Under the pieces are notes generated by a model. It made no database searches. It saw only the letters and a list, made by a program, of their open reading frames with translations, and had not been told where the DNA came from. The translations under genes and the position numbers were made by a program. Source: Kribbella antiqua (lineage in GTDB: Bacteria > Actinomycetota > Actinomycetes > Propionibacteriales > Kribbellaceae). Taken from it: a DNA stretch of 64,000 bases. The stretch is taken from positions 124,001-188,000 of the forward strand of contig NZ_SLWR01000003.1 in assembly GCF_004345665.1 (NCBI RefSeq). Reading direction: 5' to 3'. Below, piece by piece: positions 54,395-63,068 of the stretch (position 1 is the first letter of the stretch; each line of letters begins with the position of its first letter).

Positions 54395-55149
54395 TGCTGC
54401 TAGCCGTCGCGGTCGAGAACACCAGGACGCTGGTCGGCCTGGTCTTCGAGGGCACGGTCAAACGGCATTGGTGGGTCGGCACGGATCCCCGTCGTACGGC
54501 GGATGAGTGGGCGGTGCTGCTCCAGGGCCTGCTCAGCGGGGAGTCGCCGGTGAGCGGGATCGCGGTGTGTTCCGCCGTACCGCATGTGCTGCACGAGCTG
54601 CGGGAAGTGGTCGCGCGGTACTACCACGACGTGCCGGGTGTCGTGGTCGAGCCGGGCGTGAAGACCGGACTGCCGGTGCTGGTGGACAACCCGCGCGAGG
54701 TCGGCACCGACCGGATCGCCAACGCGCTCGCCGCGGTCAACCTGTACGGCGCTCCGTGTGTCGTCGTCGATGTGGGTACGGCGATCACCATCGACGTCGT
54801 CAACCCCGCCGGCGCCTTCATCGGCGGGGTGATTGCCCCCGGCATCGAAACCGCGACCGATGCCCTCGGCAACGCGGCGGCCCAGCTCCGCCGGGTCGAA
54901 CTGGTCCGGCCCCGCTCGGTGGTGGCCAAGAACACCGTCGAGGCCCTCCAGTCCGGCGCCGTCCACGGTTTCGCGGCGATGATCGACGGTCTCGTCAGCC
55001 GCATCTGCGCCGAGCAGGCCCTGGATCCTCCGGTGGTCCTGACTGGAGCGCTCGCGCCACTGGTCGCCGAGCAGCTGACAACACCGGTCCGCAACGAACC
55101 GTTACTGACCCTGCACGATCTGTATCGAGCGTTTGCCCGGAACAACTAA
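54394..55149 (+). CDS. coaX: Type III pantothenate kinase, with altered N-terminal phosphate motif
   Basis: A 251-residue ASKHA-fold kinase, the first step from pantothenate to CoA. Family features include NPREVGTDRIANALAA, VVVDVGTAITIDVV and GGVIAPGIETATDAL. The N-terminal phosphate-binding motif, normally DxGNT right after the start, reads AVENT here. The usual Asp and Gly are therefore missing, and the usual GAD reads GTD. The enzyme could be weakened, specialised or non-catalytic. It closes the nadB-nadC-coaX unit. In mycobacteria coaX lies just before lysS. Confidence 0.92.
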   Translation: MLLAVAVENTRTLVGLVFEGTVKRHWWVGTDPRRTADEWAVLLQGLLSGESPVSGIAVCSAVPHVLHELREVVARYYHDVPGVVVEPGVKTGLPVLVDNPREVGTDRIANALAAVNLYGAPCVVVDVGTAITIDVVNPAGAFIGGVIAPGIETATDALGNAAAQLRRVELVRPRSVVAKNTVEALQSGAVHGFAAMIDGLVSRICAEQALDPPVVLTGALAPLVAEQLTTPVRNEPLLTLHDLYRAFARNN

Positions 55150-55234
55150 CTGCCCTTTTGGGCATAACCCTCTTGTGCGTTGGGGTGACCTGGCTCACCA
55201 TGAGGTAACGGATTTCCGGGGGTTGGGGAGAATT

Positions 55235-55684
55235 ATGAAGTCTGTATACCGTGCGTTGGCCGGCCTGATCTCGATCTGTGTGGTGATCCAGGCGATGGCG
55301 ATCGCACTCGCGTGGTTCACCGTCCTCAAGGACACCGACGACGGCCTGGTGTTCGACAAGAACTCGGACCCCAACGTCGGCCACCTTATCCACAGCATCG
55401 TCGGGAGCATGGTCATCCCGCTGCTCGCGATCCTGCTGCTGATCATCTCGTTCTTCGCGAAGGTCGAGGGTGGCGTCAGGTGGGCGCTGTACGTGTTCGG
55501 CCTGGTCGCGTTGCAGTTCGGGCTGGCCGCCGCCTCCTTCGGTGCACCTGTGGTCGGCGCACTGCACGGAGCGAACGCGTTCGCACTGCTCGCGGTCGCC
55601 GGCATCGCGGCCAGAAAGGCGGCCGCTTCATCGACCGTGACCACGGCGGCATCGGCCGAGACCAGCACCGAGGCGACCGCATAG
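55235..55684 (+). CDS. Four-helix membrane protein (DUF6220-like)
   Basis: A 149-residue protein with four predicted helices (about 5-30, 50-75, 82-103 and 106-124). An acidic loop TDDGLVFDKNSDPNVGHLIHS follows helix 1, and an Ala/Thr-rich tail ends the protein. Conserved His residues in the loop (GHLIHS) and near the third helix (ALHGANA) hint at a cofactor or metal. GGGGAG precedes the ATG at 55235. Assignment to DUF6220 is tentative. Confidence 0.7.
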   Translation: MKSVYRALAGLISICVVIQAMAIALAWFTVLKDTDDGLVFDKNSDPNVGHLIHSIVGSMVIPLLAILLLIISFFAKVEGGVRWALYVFGLVALQFGLAAASFGAPVVGALHGANAFALLAVAGIAARKAAASSTVTTAASAETSTEATA

Positions 55685-55719
55685 ATGCCTTTGGCAACTG
55701 ACGGCCAGTCCGCTTCGGC

Positions 55720-57159
55720 ATGATGATGGCGAAGCGGCCCGGTCGCCGTACGGTGATCGCGCTGGTGGCGACGCTCGTCGTACTGGCGCCGATCGCGTGG
55801 TTCTGGCAGCGCAGCCTGGTGCCCGGTGACCTGTCGCCGATGGCAATGGGGTACGCCGACTACGGCGGCGGGCCGGCGACGCACACCCACCACGGGCAGG
55901 ACGTCAGCACGCTCAAAGGACCATCCGGGCCGGCCGACGTCACGGTGGATCTCGTCGCGCGCAAGGAGCGCTTCGACGTCCCCGGCCGCGGCCCGATGAG
56001 CGGCTACACCTTGAACCACACCTCGCCCGGGCCGCAGATCGTCGCGAAACAAGGCGATCTGATCCAGGTGACCCTGCACAACGAGTCCGTCCCCGAAGGC
56101 ATCACCCTGCATTGGCACGGCGTCGACGTACCGAACGCCGAGGACGGCGTCGCCGGAGTCACCCAAGACGCCATCGGCCCCGGGCAAAGCTTCGTCTACC
56201 GCTTCGTCGCCAAGGACGCCGGCACCTACTGGTACCACTCCCACCAGGTCTCACACGAGCAGGTCAAGAAGGGCCTGTACGGCGTACTCGTCGTCCAGCC
56301 AACGGCCACAGACGTCGTCGCCGCGGTGCACACCTATGACAAGGTCCGGACCGTCAACGGCGGGTACGGCGAACGCCGGGTGGCTGCGCCTGGATCGACG
56401 GTCCGCGTCCGGCTGATCAACACCGACAACGGACCGATGATCGCCTGGGTCGACGGAGCGCCGTACCGCGTGATGGCGGTGGACGGGACCGACGTCAACG
56501 AACCGAGTGAGGTGAGCGGCAAGTCCGTGGTCGTCACCGCGGGTGGGCGGATCGACCTGCAGGTGACCATGCCGCAGGGATCAGCGGTTCGGATCGGTCT
56601 CGGCGGCGGGCCGACGACGCTGGTGATCGGCGACGGCAACGCACCGACGGGAGCTCAGCCGAGCGACCCGGTCGACCTGCTGTCCTACGGCAAACCCGCA
56701 GACCTCGGTTTCGATCCGGCGAAGGCAACCCGGAACTTCAACTACAACATCGGCCGCAGCCCCGGCTTCTTCGACGGCAAGCCCGGCCTGTGGTGGACGA
56801 TCAACGGCCACCAGTTCCCGGACGTTCCGATGTTCATGGTGACCGAGGGCGACGTCGTACGGATGACGATCAAGAACACGTCCGGGCAGGTCCACCCGAT
56901 GCATCTGCATGGCCACCACGTCGTCGTACTGAGCCGCGACGGGGTTGCCGCCACCGGCAGCCCTTGGTGGACCGACTCGCTCAACGTCGAGGACAACGAG
57001 ACCTACGAGGTAGCCTTCGTCGCCGACAACCCGGGGATCTGGATGGACCACTGCCACAACCTGCCGCATGCAGCGCAGGGCCTGGTTACTCACCTGATGT
57101 ACAGCGGCGTGAGCACCAACTTCCACCTGGGTGGCAAGCCGAGCAATCAGCCGGAGTGA
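55720..57159 (+). CDS. Multicopper oxidase, membrane-anchored
   Basis: A 479-residue copper oxidase. One N-terminal helix (about 11-28) anchors or exports it. All four copper motifs are present: LHWHGVD, WYHSHQ, HPMHLHGHH and HCHNLPHAAQGL, giving the type 1 site and the trinuclear cluster. The His-rich segment ATHTHHGQD after the anchor may bind extra copper. Likely functions are copper tolerance or oxidation of phenolic or metal substrates outside the membrane. The ATG start is one of three in a row (55720, 55723, 55726). Confidence 0.93.
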   Translation: MMMAKRPGRRTVIALVATLVVLAPIAWFWQRSLVPGDLSPMAMGYADYGGGPATHTHHGQDVSTLKGPSGPADVTVDLVARKERFDVPGRGPMSGYTLNHTSPGPQIVAKQGDLIQVTLHNESVPEGITLHWHGVDVPNAEDGVAGVTQDAIGPGQSFVYRFVAKDAGTYWYHSHQVSHEQVKKGLYGVLVVQPTATDVVAAVHTYDKVRTVNGGYGERRVAAPGSTVRVRLINTDNGPMIAWVDGAPYRVMAVDGTDVNEPSEVSGKSVVVTAGGRIDLQVTMPQGSAVRIGLGGGPTTLVIGDGNAPTGAQPSDPVDLLSYGKPADLGFDPAKATRNFNYNIGRSPGFFDGKPGLWWTINGHQFPDVPMFMVTEGDVVRMTIKNTSGQVHPMHLHGHHVVVLSRDGVAATGSPWWTDSLNVEDNETYEVAFVADNPGIWMDHCHNLPHAAQGLVTHLMYSGVSTNFHLGGKPSNQPE

Positions 57160-57713
57160 TCGATCGGGCGGCCGACCGTCAACGCGACCCGGAGGTTCTC
57201 GGGGAGTGAGTTGTACGCGCTGTCGGGCGGCGTGCCGGTGGAGTCGAGGGTCTTCGAGAAGAAGCAGCGGGCTGCGGCGGCCAGGACGACGCCGAACACG
57301 TCGTCGTCGCTGAGGCCGACGGCCTTCAGTTCGTCCACGTCCGACTGGCTGATGCTGTCGGCGGACAGCGCCACCTTGCGGGCGAACTCGATGATCGCCC
57401 GGTCGACCGGGTCGTTGGCCGGTTCTTGCGCGAGCGCCACCACCTCCTCGGAGGTGTAGAACTTGTCGGCCAGGACCTTGCCGTGGGCGAGGCAGCAGTA
57501 GCTGGATTTCAGCGCCGTCGCCGCGCCCAGCGTGGCCAGCTCGTAGCGGCGCAGATCCATCGAGGACCTGATCGCGCCATTCAGCTGCCGCCAGGCCGCG
57601 TAGATCTCGGGCCGGCCCGAGAAGAGCTGCACGAAGTTCGGGATGTAGCCGGCCGGGTCCCGGTTGGCGTCGTAGAAGCTGTCGTCTGCCTTCGCCGTAC
57701 TGATGTATGACAT
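57147..57713 (-). CDS. Carboxymuconolactone decarboxylase/AhpD-like protein
   Basis: A 188-residue all-helical CMD-family protein with the redox pair and proton relay in SSYCCLAHGKVL (the expected CxxC appears as adjacent Cys, CCxxH). RRYELATLGAATAL precedes it, as in peroxidase-related members. It is probably a thiol peroxidase or a related hydrolase. It converges with the multicopper oxidase gene with a 13-nt overlap. Confidence 0.87.
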   Translation of the reverse strand: MSYISTAKADDSFYDANRDPAGYIPNFVQLFSGRPEIYAAWRQLNGAIRSSMDLRRYELATLGAATALKSSYCCLAHGKVLADKFYTSEEVVALAQEPANDPVDRAIIEFARKVALSADSISQSDVDELKAVGLSDDDVFGVVLAAAARCFFSKTLDSTGTPPDSAYNSLPENLRVALTVGRPIDHSG

Positions 57714-57842
57714 GTCGACCCCCTTCGCTTGCACGGTACGCCGCCGAGGCAACGATGTGGTCACGGGCAGCCGAGGTGGGTACCTGATACTGGGTAAGGT
57801 TCACCCGGTCGGTTGTGGGGCAGCTGAGACGAGGTGGTCGGG

Positions 57843-59138
57843 GTGCGGCGAGTGCTTGCCGCGGCGCTGGCGATGGTGGTCGGCGCGGCCACGCTGACCG
57901 CTTGCGCGTCGGATCCGACCCCCACCGATGTCACGGTCGGCTGGTCGGGTGACGGCCGTACGGCGGTCGAGGTCACCTGGAAGGACGACAACGCGCCGAA
58001 CCGGATCACCATCGAGGGTGTGCTCAGCACCAGTCCGTCGTACGTGAAGTATCTCAGTGCGGGCGAGCCGAACAGCTGGGCCATTCCGACCTCGGCCTTT
58101 CCGGCGGACGGCAACTACAAGGTGGCGGTCGCCATCGGTACGTCGCAGGGCGGGGTGACCAGCAAGCTCGCCCGCTCGGACGTCTTCGACACCGACGGCC
58201 CGGTCCGGCCGATCAACGCGGCCGCATCGCCGCGAGGGAACGGCGTGCTCATGACCTGGTCGGTGCCGCCGGCGCCGCAGGACTTCACCCCGAACGACCC
58301 GCTCGACGTGAAGGACCGGACCCAGCGGTATGTCCCGGTGCTGGCCAAGCCGGGGCAGCGGCTGGAGGTGATCGGCGCCGGTACGACGTCGACGCAGCAG
58401 CTGATCAAGAGCCTCAGGCCGCCGTACGTGTTCCAGCTCCGGGTGCAGAACGAGTGGGGCGCGCGGGCCGGCGGTCAGGTACTCGGCCTGACCACCTCGG
58501 TCACGGCGGCCATTCCGTCCAAGGCGCGGTTCAGCCTGCGGGCGAAGATCCGCGGCCGGGTCGTCGTCCAACAGGTGGTCTGCCCACCGGAGAGTGCTTG
58601 CACTCAGCAACGAGCCACCCCCGCCGGTGTCCCGGTGGTGCTGCTGACGCAGCCGACGCCGGGGGCGCGCTGGACTCCGGCGGGGCGCGGTAAGACGACA
58701 GCCGGCGGTCACTACGAGATCAGCGTGGTGACCGGCCCGACCCGGCCGTACAAGGTCATCGTCCCGGTCAGCAGCAGAGTGGGCTCCATCACCGACACGT
58801 CGAGCAGCAAAGCGTCGTTGACCCGCAGTGTGGTCCGGGTCGCGCTGGCCGGGATCGCCGGCGGGCAGAACAAGAAGGTCGGCAGCGCTGCGACGATCTA
58901 CACCTGGGTGCTCCCGGCGACGATGAACTCGAACGTTGTGCTGCAGATGTGGAACCAGAAGCTGCACCGCTGGGTGTTCGTCCGGGTCACCCCGATGCGC
59001 GCGGGCAAGACGCAGTTCACCTTCCCGCTGAAGAAGCCGGGCGCCTACGTGTACCGGTACCTGATCCCGAACTCCGTGATGGCCGGCCGCCAGCTGGCCG
59101 GGACCGTGACCGGGCACATCCCGCTATACGTCCGCTGA
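57843..59138 (+). CDS. Predicted lipoprotein with fibronectin-like domains
   Basis: A protein of about 431 residues. The signal peptide ends in the lipobox LTAC (Cys near residue 21). Beta-rich segments follow, with fibronectin type III-like patterns (VEVTWKDDNAPNRITIEG near 45-62 and GVLMTWSVPPAPQDF near 140-155). A C-terminal immunoglobulin-like domain about residues 210-431 resembles actinobacterial surface proteins. The start GTG at 57843 has GAGG at a good distance; GTG 57834 is in frame. The function is unknown. It converges with the DedA gene with a 15-nt overlap. Confidence 0.78.
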   Translation: MRRVLAAALAMVVGAATLTACASDPTPTDVTVGWSGDGRTAVEVTWKDDNAPNRITIEGVLSTSPSYVKYLSAGEPNSWAIPTSAFPADGNYKVAVAIGTSQGGVTSKLARSDVFDTDGPVRPINAAASPRGNGVLMTWSVPPAPQDFTPNDPLDVKDRTQRYVPVLAKPGQRLEVIGAGTTSTQQLIKSLRPPYVFQLRVQNEWGARAGGQVLGLTTSVTAAIPSKARFSLRAKIRGRVVVQQVVCPPESACTQQRATPAGVPVVLLTQPTPGARWTPAGRGKTTAGGHYEISVVTGPTRPYKVIVPVSSRVGSITDTSSSKASLTRSVVRVALAGIAGGQNKKVGSAATIYTWVLPATMNSNVVLQMWNQKLHRWVFVRVTPMRAGKTQFTFPLKKPGAYVYRYLIPNSVMAGRQLAGTVTGHIPLYVR

Positions 59139-59765
59139 CTCGGGCTCCTTGGCGGGGTTCCGCCGCTTGATCTTGTAGAACGAGTACGCCGCGACGCCCG
59201 CCAGCGCCAGTACGACGAGCGCCCACACGGACAGCTGGCCGAACAGCTTGTCGGCGTTGTCGCCGATGTGGAAGGCGACCAGCCCGATCGTGGTCGCCCA
59301 GGCGATGCCGCCGGTCGCGTTCGCGGCCAGGAACTGCGGATACGGCATCCGGAGCATGCCCGCCATCGGGCCGGCGAAGATGCGGAGCAGGGCGACGAAG
59401 CGGCCGAAGAAGACCGTCCAGACGCCGTACCGATGGAAGTACTTCTCGGCCCGGACGATGCGCTCCTCGGAGAAGTGGTGGAAGCGCCGGCCGAGGCGCT
59501 CGAACAGGCCGCGGCCTGCCTTGCGGCCGATGTAATAGCCGACCGAGTCGCCGATGATCGCCCCGGCGGCCGCCGCGCCGATCACGAACTCCAGCTTGAG
59601 GTCACCCTGCGAAGCCAGCAGCGCCGCCGCGATCAGCGTGGTCTCACCGGGTAACGGCACCCCCATGCTCTCGACGCCGATGACCAGACCGACGACCAGA
59701 TAAGCGACGATCGCCACTCCTCCGGTCGGAATGACGATCGCCAGTGCGTGCCACGGTTCCCCCAC
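59124..59765 (-). CDS. DedA family membrane protein
   Basis: A 213-residue DedA/SNARE-associated-type protein with re-entrant and transmembrane helices. The signature ESMGVPLPGETTLIAAALLA lies near 33-52 and FFGRFVALLRIFAGPMAGMLRMPY near 120-143. DedA proteins move polyprenyl- or phospholipids across the membrane. The start is a GTG at 59765. The SPFH/NfeD pair upstream on the same strand may share its transcript. Confidence 0.92.
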   Translation of the reverse strand: MGEPWHALAIVIPTGGVAIVAYLVVGLVIGVESMGVPLPGETTLIAAALLASQGDLKLEFVIGAAAAGAIIGDSVGYYIGRKAGRGLFERLGRRFHHFSEERIVRAEKYFHRYGVWTVFFGRFVALLRIFAGPMAGMLRMPYPQFLAANATGGIAWATTIGLVAFHIGDNADKLFGQLSVWALVVLALAGVAAYSFYKIKRRNPAKEPESADV

Positions 59766-59811
59766 GCCACTATCTTGACACCCCCGGACAACCGATTACT
59801 TGACGGGACGA

Positions 59812-60711
59812 CTACTCCGGGGGAATTTCAGGGGTGCGGCCGTTCGGGACCTCGTTGCGGCCGTTCGGGACCTCGGGGATGTAACCGTTGAACGCCTTGG
59901 TGACGTTCTGCAGCGCGGCGGTGACCTCGGACGGGATCACCCAGAACGTGTTGCCTGGGCCCTTGGCCAGCTCGGGCAGCATCTGCAGGTACTGGTAGGC
60001 GAGCAGCTTCGGGTCCGGGTCGTTGCGGTGGATCGCTTCGAACACAGTGTCGATCGCCTTCGCCTGGCCCTCGGCCCGCAGGATCGCGGCCTGCCGGTCG
60101 CCCTCCGCGGTCAGGATCCGGGACTGCCGGGCGCCCTCGGCATTGAGGATCGCGGCCCGCTTCTCCCGCTCGGCCCGCATCTGCTTCTCCATCGACTCCT
60201 TGATCGACGGCGGCGGCTCGATCGCCTTGAGCTCGACCCGGTTCACCCGGATACCCCACTTGCCGGAGGCCTCGTCGAGGACGCCACGCAGGATCGAGTT
60301 GATGTGCTCGCGCGAGGTCAGCGTCTTCTCCAGGTCCAGCGCGCCGATGACGTTCCGCAGCGTCGTGACGGTCAGCTGCTCGATCGCCTGGATGTAGTTG
60401 AAGATCTCGTACGCCGCCGCCCGCGGATCGGTGACCTGGAAGTACAGCACCGTGTCGATGTGGACGACCAGGTTGTCCTCGGTGATGACCGAGTTCGGCT
60501 CGAACGAGACCACCTGCTCGCGCAGGTCGATCAGCTGCCGGGGCCGGTCGATGAACGGGATGATGATGTTCAGCCCGGGCTCGAGGGTGCGCAGGTACCG
60601 CCCCAGCCGCTCTACGTTGCTGGCCCGTGCCTGCGGCACGATCCGGACCGTCCGGAGTACCAGTACGACGGCCAGCAGTGCGACGACCAGCCCGATGATC
60701 AGTTCGGCCAT
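59812..60711 (-). CDS. SPFH/Band-7 (slipin) membrane scaffold protein
   Basis: A 299-residue stomatin-like protein. One N-terminal helix (about 2-20) is followed by the SPFH domain, LRTLEPGLNIIIPFIDRPRQLIDLREQ through AIEPPPSIKESMEKQM. An Ala/Glu coiled coil (about 180-235) comes next. The C-terminus contains a direct repeat (EVPNGRNEVPNGR) from an 18-bp tandem duplication. SPFH proteins form membrane microdomains and work with NfeD partners. The NfeD gene lies directly upstream and overlaps it by 13 nt. Confidence 0.93.
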   Translation of the reverse strand: MAELIIGLVVALLAVVLVLRTVRIVPQARASNVERLGRYLRTLEPGLNIIIPFIDRPRQLIDLREQVVSFEPNSVITEDNLVVHIDTVLYFQVTDPRAAAYEIFNYIQAIEQLTVTTLRNVIGALDLEKTLTSREHINSILRGVLDEASGKWGIRVNRVELKAIEPPPSIKESMEKQMRAEREKRAAILNAEGARQSRILTAEGDRQAAILRAEGQAKAIDTVFEAIHRNDPDPKLLAYQYLQMLPELAKGPGNTFWVIPSEVTAALQNVTKAFNGYIPEVPNGRNEVPNGRTPEIPPE

Positions 60712-61145
60712 GGATCCTCCCGGGGATGGACGAGGGCTGTCGCGCCCTCGATGGCGAAGACGTCGACGGTGGTGCCGGCGGGGATGAGCAGATCCGGGTC
60801 GTACGAGCGGGCGCTCCACTCCTCGCCGCCGATCTTGACCCGGCCGGGCTCACGGCCGACCGTGCTCAGCACGACAGCCTCGCGACCGATCAACGCTGCC
60901 ACTCCGGTCCGCAGTTGCGGATGCGCCGTCAGGTGCCGGCGCGCGACCGGCCGAACCAGGGTGATCATCGCGCCGGCGGTGACGGCGAACGCGAGCAGCT
61001 GCAACCCGATACCGAGCCCCAGTCCGGCGGCGCCGGCTGCGGCCAGGCCGCCGACGGCGAGCAGGAGCAGGTCGAAGGTGCCTATCGTCAACTCGGCGGC
61101 GCCGAGGACGGCGGCGATGATCAACCACAGTGTCCAGGACTGCAT
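60699..61145 (-). CDS. NfeD family membrane protein
   Basis: A 148-residue NfeD short-form protein. Two or three membrane helices (about 5-75) precede a C-terminal OB-fold domain (about 85-140) beginning GVAALIGREAVVLS. It forms a conserved pair with the following SPFH gene (13-nt overlap), probably organising membrane domains. The ATG at 61145 is preferred; a GTG at 61154 is in frame. Confidence 0.9.
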   Translation of the reverse strand: MQSWTLWLIIAAVLGAAELTIGTFDLLLLAVGGLAAAGAAGLGLGIGLQLLAFAVTAGAMITLVRPVARRHLTAHPQLRTGVAALIGREAVVLSTVGREPGRVKIGGEEWSARSYDPDLLIPAGTTVDVFAIEGATALVHPREDPWPN

Positions 61146-61219
61146 AACTACCACCCGGTGGCAGAAAAGTACCTCTCCTTCGAAGGTACCTCTGGATACG
61201 TGGTTGTGTAGCTAACGGT

Positions 61220-61789
61220 TCAGCTTTCTTCTGGCGGCTTCCCGGTCGGTACGACGGCCGTCAGCGTGCTGATCTGCCGGGCCCCGGCGGGGTGGCTGGT
61301 CTGCGTCCGGCCCTTCTTGTAGCGGTCGAGCAGGTCGCTCAGCTCCTTGCCGAACTGCTTGGCCTCCTCGTGCGTCAGCCACAGCCGGGACCGGACCAGC
61401 GAGCTGGTGTCGTCCCACGGGTCGTCGTCGGCCATCTCCGCGAATTGCTCGAGGATCCGGTCCACCGAGGTCCGGATGATCGCCTGGCTCGCCAGCCGGC
61501 CGGCCTGGTTCGACTGCGACTCGACCACCAGGCTGCCGGCCACCGCCCGCCAGGGCCGCTCCCGGCCGTCACCCGACTCGGCGGCGCGTTCGATGATGCC
61601 CCAGCGCTCGAGCGCCCGCAGGTGGTAGCTCATCGCGGACGGCGTCAGCCCGACCAGCTCCGCGCACTCGGTCGCGGTCAGCACGCGGCCGTTGAAGAGC
61701 TCGTCCATCACCCGCTGCCGGGCGGGGTGGGCCAGGGCCCGGATCGCCCGCGGGTCGGAGATCACCACGCGCTTCTTCTTCGCGGCCAC
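61220..61789 (-). CDS. ArsR-type winged-helix regulator
   Basis: A protein of about 189 residues. The N-terminal winged helix reads ISDPRAIRALAHPARQRVMDEL, then ATECAELVGLTPSAMSYHLRALE. A C-terminal helical region (about 100-180) may bind ligand. The GTG at 61789 gives a normal ArsR start (VAAKKKRV); in-frame ATGs at 61834 and 61843 lie in the operator. It is divergent from an MFS gene across a palindrome, and probably represses both. Confidence 0.88.
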   Translation of the reverse strand: MAAKKKRVVISDPRAIRALAHPARQRVMDELFNGRVLTATECAELVGLTPSAMSYHLRALERWGIIERAAESGDGRERPWRAVAGSLVVESQSNQAGRLASQAIIRTSVDRILEQFAEMADDDPWDDTSSLVRSRLWLTHEEAKQFGKELSDLLDRYKKGRTQTSHPAGARQISTLTAVVPTGKPPEES

Positions 61790-61810
61790 GAGGTCAGCGT
61801 AGCGAATCCC

Positions 61811-61853
61811 TTGACGCGGCCGAATATGAAGCATTAACTTCATAGTTATGAAG
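61811..61853 (+). promoter_or_regulatory. Promoter and ArsR operator of the MFS gene
   Basis: TTGACG (61811-61816) and TAACTT (61835-61840) form a -35/-10 pair with 18-nt spacing, and the ATG follows 7 nt later (leaderless). The perfect palindrome CTTCATA-GT-TATGAAG (61838-61853) covers the -10 box and the start codon. A further GAAG-N6-CTTC (61828-61841) adjoins it. Confidence 0.7.
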
Positions 61854-63059
61854 CAAACACTTCAGATCTCGCCCTGGTCCTTCCGTGACCTCCGCCTGGT
61901 GCTGCCGGCCCGTGCGCTGTCGTACGCCGGTGACTCGATCGCCCTGATCGCTTTGATGCTGCGAGTCTCCGGCGACGGTGGACCGGCCGCGATGACGGTG
62001 CTGTTGCTGGCGTTCGCCGTACCGATCGTGGTGATGATCCCGTTCGCCGGCCGCATCGTGGACGGCTACGACTCCCGCACCGTCCTGGTGTGCTCGTCAC
62101 TGCTACAGGCGTTGGCTGGAGTCGGGCTGGCCCTGTGTCACGGCCTGGTTGCCACGGTGGCTCTGGTCTGTATGTTGCAGCTCGGTCAGGCCGTAGCCGG
62201 TCCGGCGTGGGGTGCGTTGATCCCGCGCATCGTCGGTGAGGAGCTGGTTGGGCGTACGACCGGTGTGAGCCAGGCGCTGATCGGTGTGGCGACTCTCGCC
62301 GGGTCTGCCGCGGGCGGCGTACTCGTGAGCTGGTCTGGGCACAGCGGTGCCCTCCTGGTCGACGCTGTCACCTTTCTCGGTCTCGCAGTCGTCGCCCAGT
62401 TGGTCCAGACGCGGCGGCGGCCCCAGCCGGGGTCCGACCGGCCTAGCGGAGGTGTGATGGTGGGTCTGCGGAGCATGTTCGGGGATCGGTTGCTGCGGAT
62501 CCTGGTGCCGGCGCTCTGGCTCTTCGTGATCGTCGGCGAGGCCGTCAACGTCGTCGAGGTCTTCCTGGTGACCGAGGAGGTCGGACTGGGCCCCAGCGGC
62601 TACGGCGCGATCGGGGCGGTCACCGGAGCAGGAGGGATCGCCGGAGCCTGGTACAGCGGTCGGCTCCGGGGTGACCGAGGTCGTTCCGGCGCTGTCATCG
62701 CCGGGATGGCGGCGATCGGCGGCGCGTGCGTGCTGATGGGCTGCGCCGGCAACTTCCTGACGCTCGCGCTCGGCGGGTTTGCGATCGGCATCGGCAGTGG
62801 ACTGCTGAACGCGGCGACCAGCTCACTGATCGTGACCCGGACCGCCGAGCACCTCCGCGGCCGGGTCATCGCCGCTCTGAATGGCACCGCTCGCTCGTTC
62901 ACCATCCTGGCCCTGATGCTGGGCGGCCTGGCCGGTGCTCTGCTCGGTCCGAGGGGCACCTTCATCGTCTGCGGGGTGGCCTGTGCGGCGGCTGCGGTGC
63001 TGGCCGGAGCGCTGATGGTGCGGATTAAGGATTCGGAGGTGGAGGTGGTCAGTCACTAG
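61848..63059 (+). CDS. MFS transporter
   Basis: A 403-residue transporter with about 12 membrane helices and motif A-like AGRIVDGYDSRTVL between helices 2 and 3. It resembles macrolide-efflux (MefA/enterobactin-exporter-like) MFS proteins. The ATG at 61848 lies inside a palindromic operator, and the divergent ArsR-type gene is the probable repressor. The substrate is unknown. Its stop codon TAG is part of the -10 box of lysS. Confidence 0.9.
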   Translation: MKQTLQISPWSFRDLRLVLPARALSYAGDSIALIALMLRVSGDGGPAAMTVLLLAFAVPIVVMIPFAGRIVDGYDSRTVLVCSSLLQALAGVGLALCHGLVATVALVCMLQLGQAVAGPAWGALIPRIVGEELVGRTTGVSQALIGVATLAGSAAGGVLVSWSGHSGALLVDAVTFLGLAVVAQLVQTRRRPQPGSDRPSGGVMVGLRSMFGDRLLRILVPALWLFVIVGEAVNVVEVFLVTEEVGLGPSGYGAIGAVTGAGGIAGAWYSGRLRGDRGRSGAVIAGMAAIGGACVLMGCAGNFLTLALGGFAIGIGSGLLNAATSSLIVTRTAEHLRGRVIAALNGTARSFTILALMLGGLAGALLGPRGTFIVCGVACAAAAVLAGALMVRIKDSEVEVVSH

Positions 63060-63062
63060 CCT
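63057..63062 (+). promoter_or_regulatory. Leaderless -10 box of lysS overlapping a stop codon
   Basis: TAGCCT begins with the TAG stop of the MFS gene and ends exactly 6 nt before the lysS ATG at 63069. Confidence 0.5.
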
Positions 63063-63068
63063 TTGGGT

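Noticed and set aside
63000..63068. T-box leader for lysS
   Set aside because: Only 9 nt separate the MFS stop from the lysS ATG, and no T-box sequence is visible.
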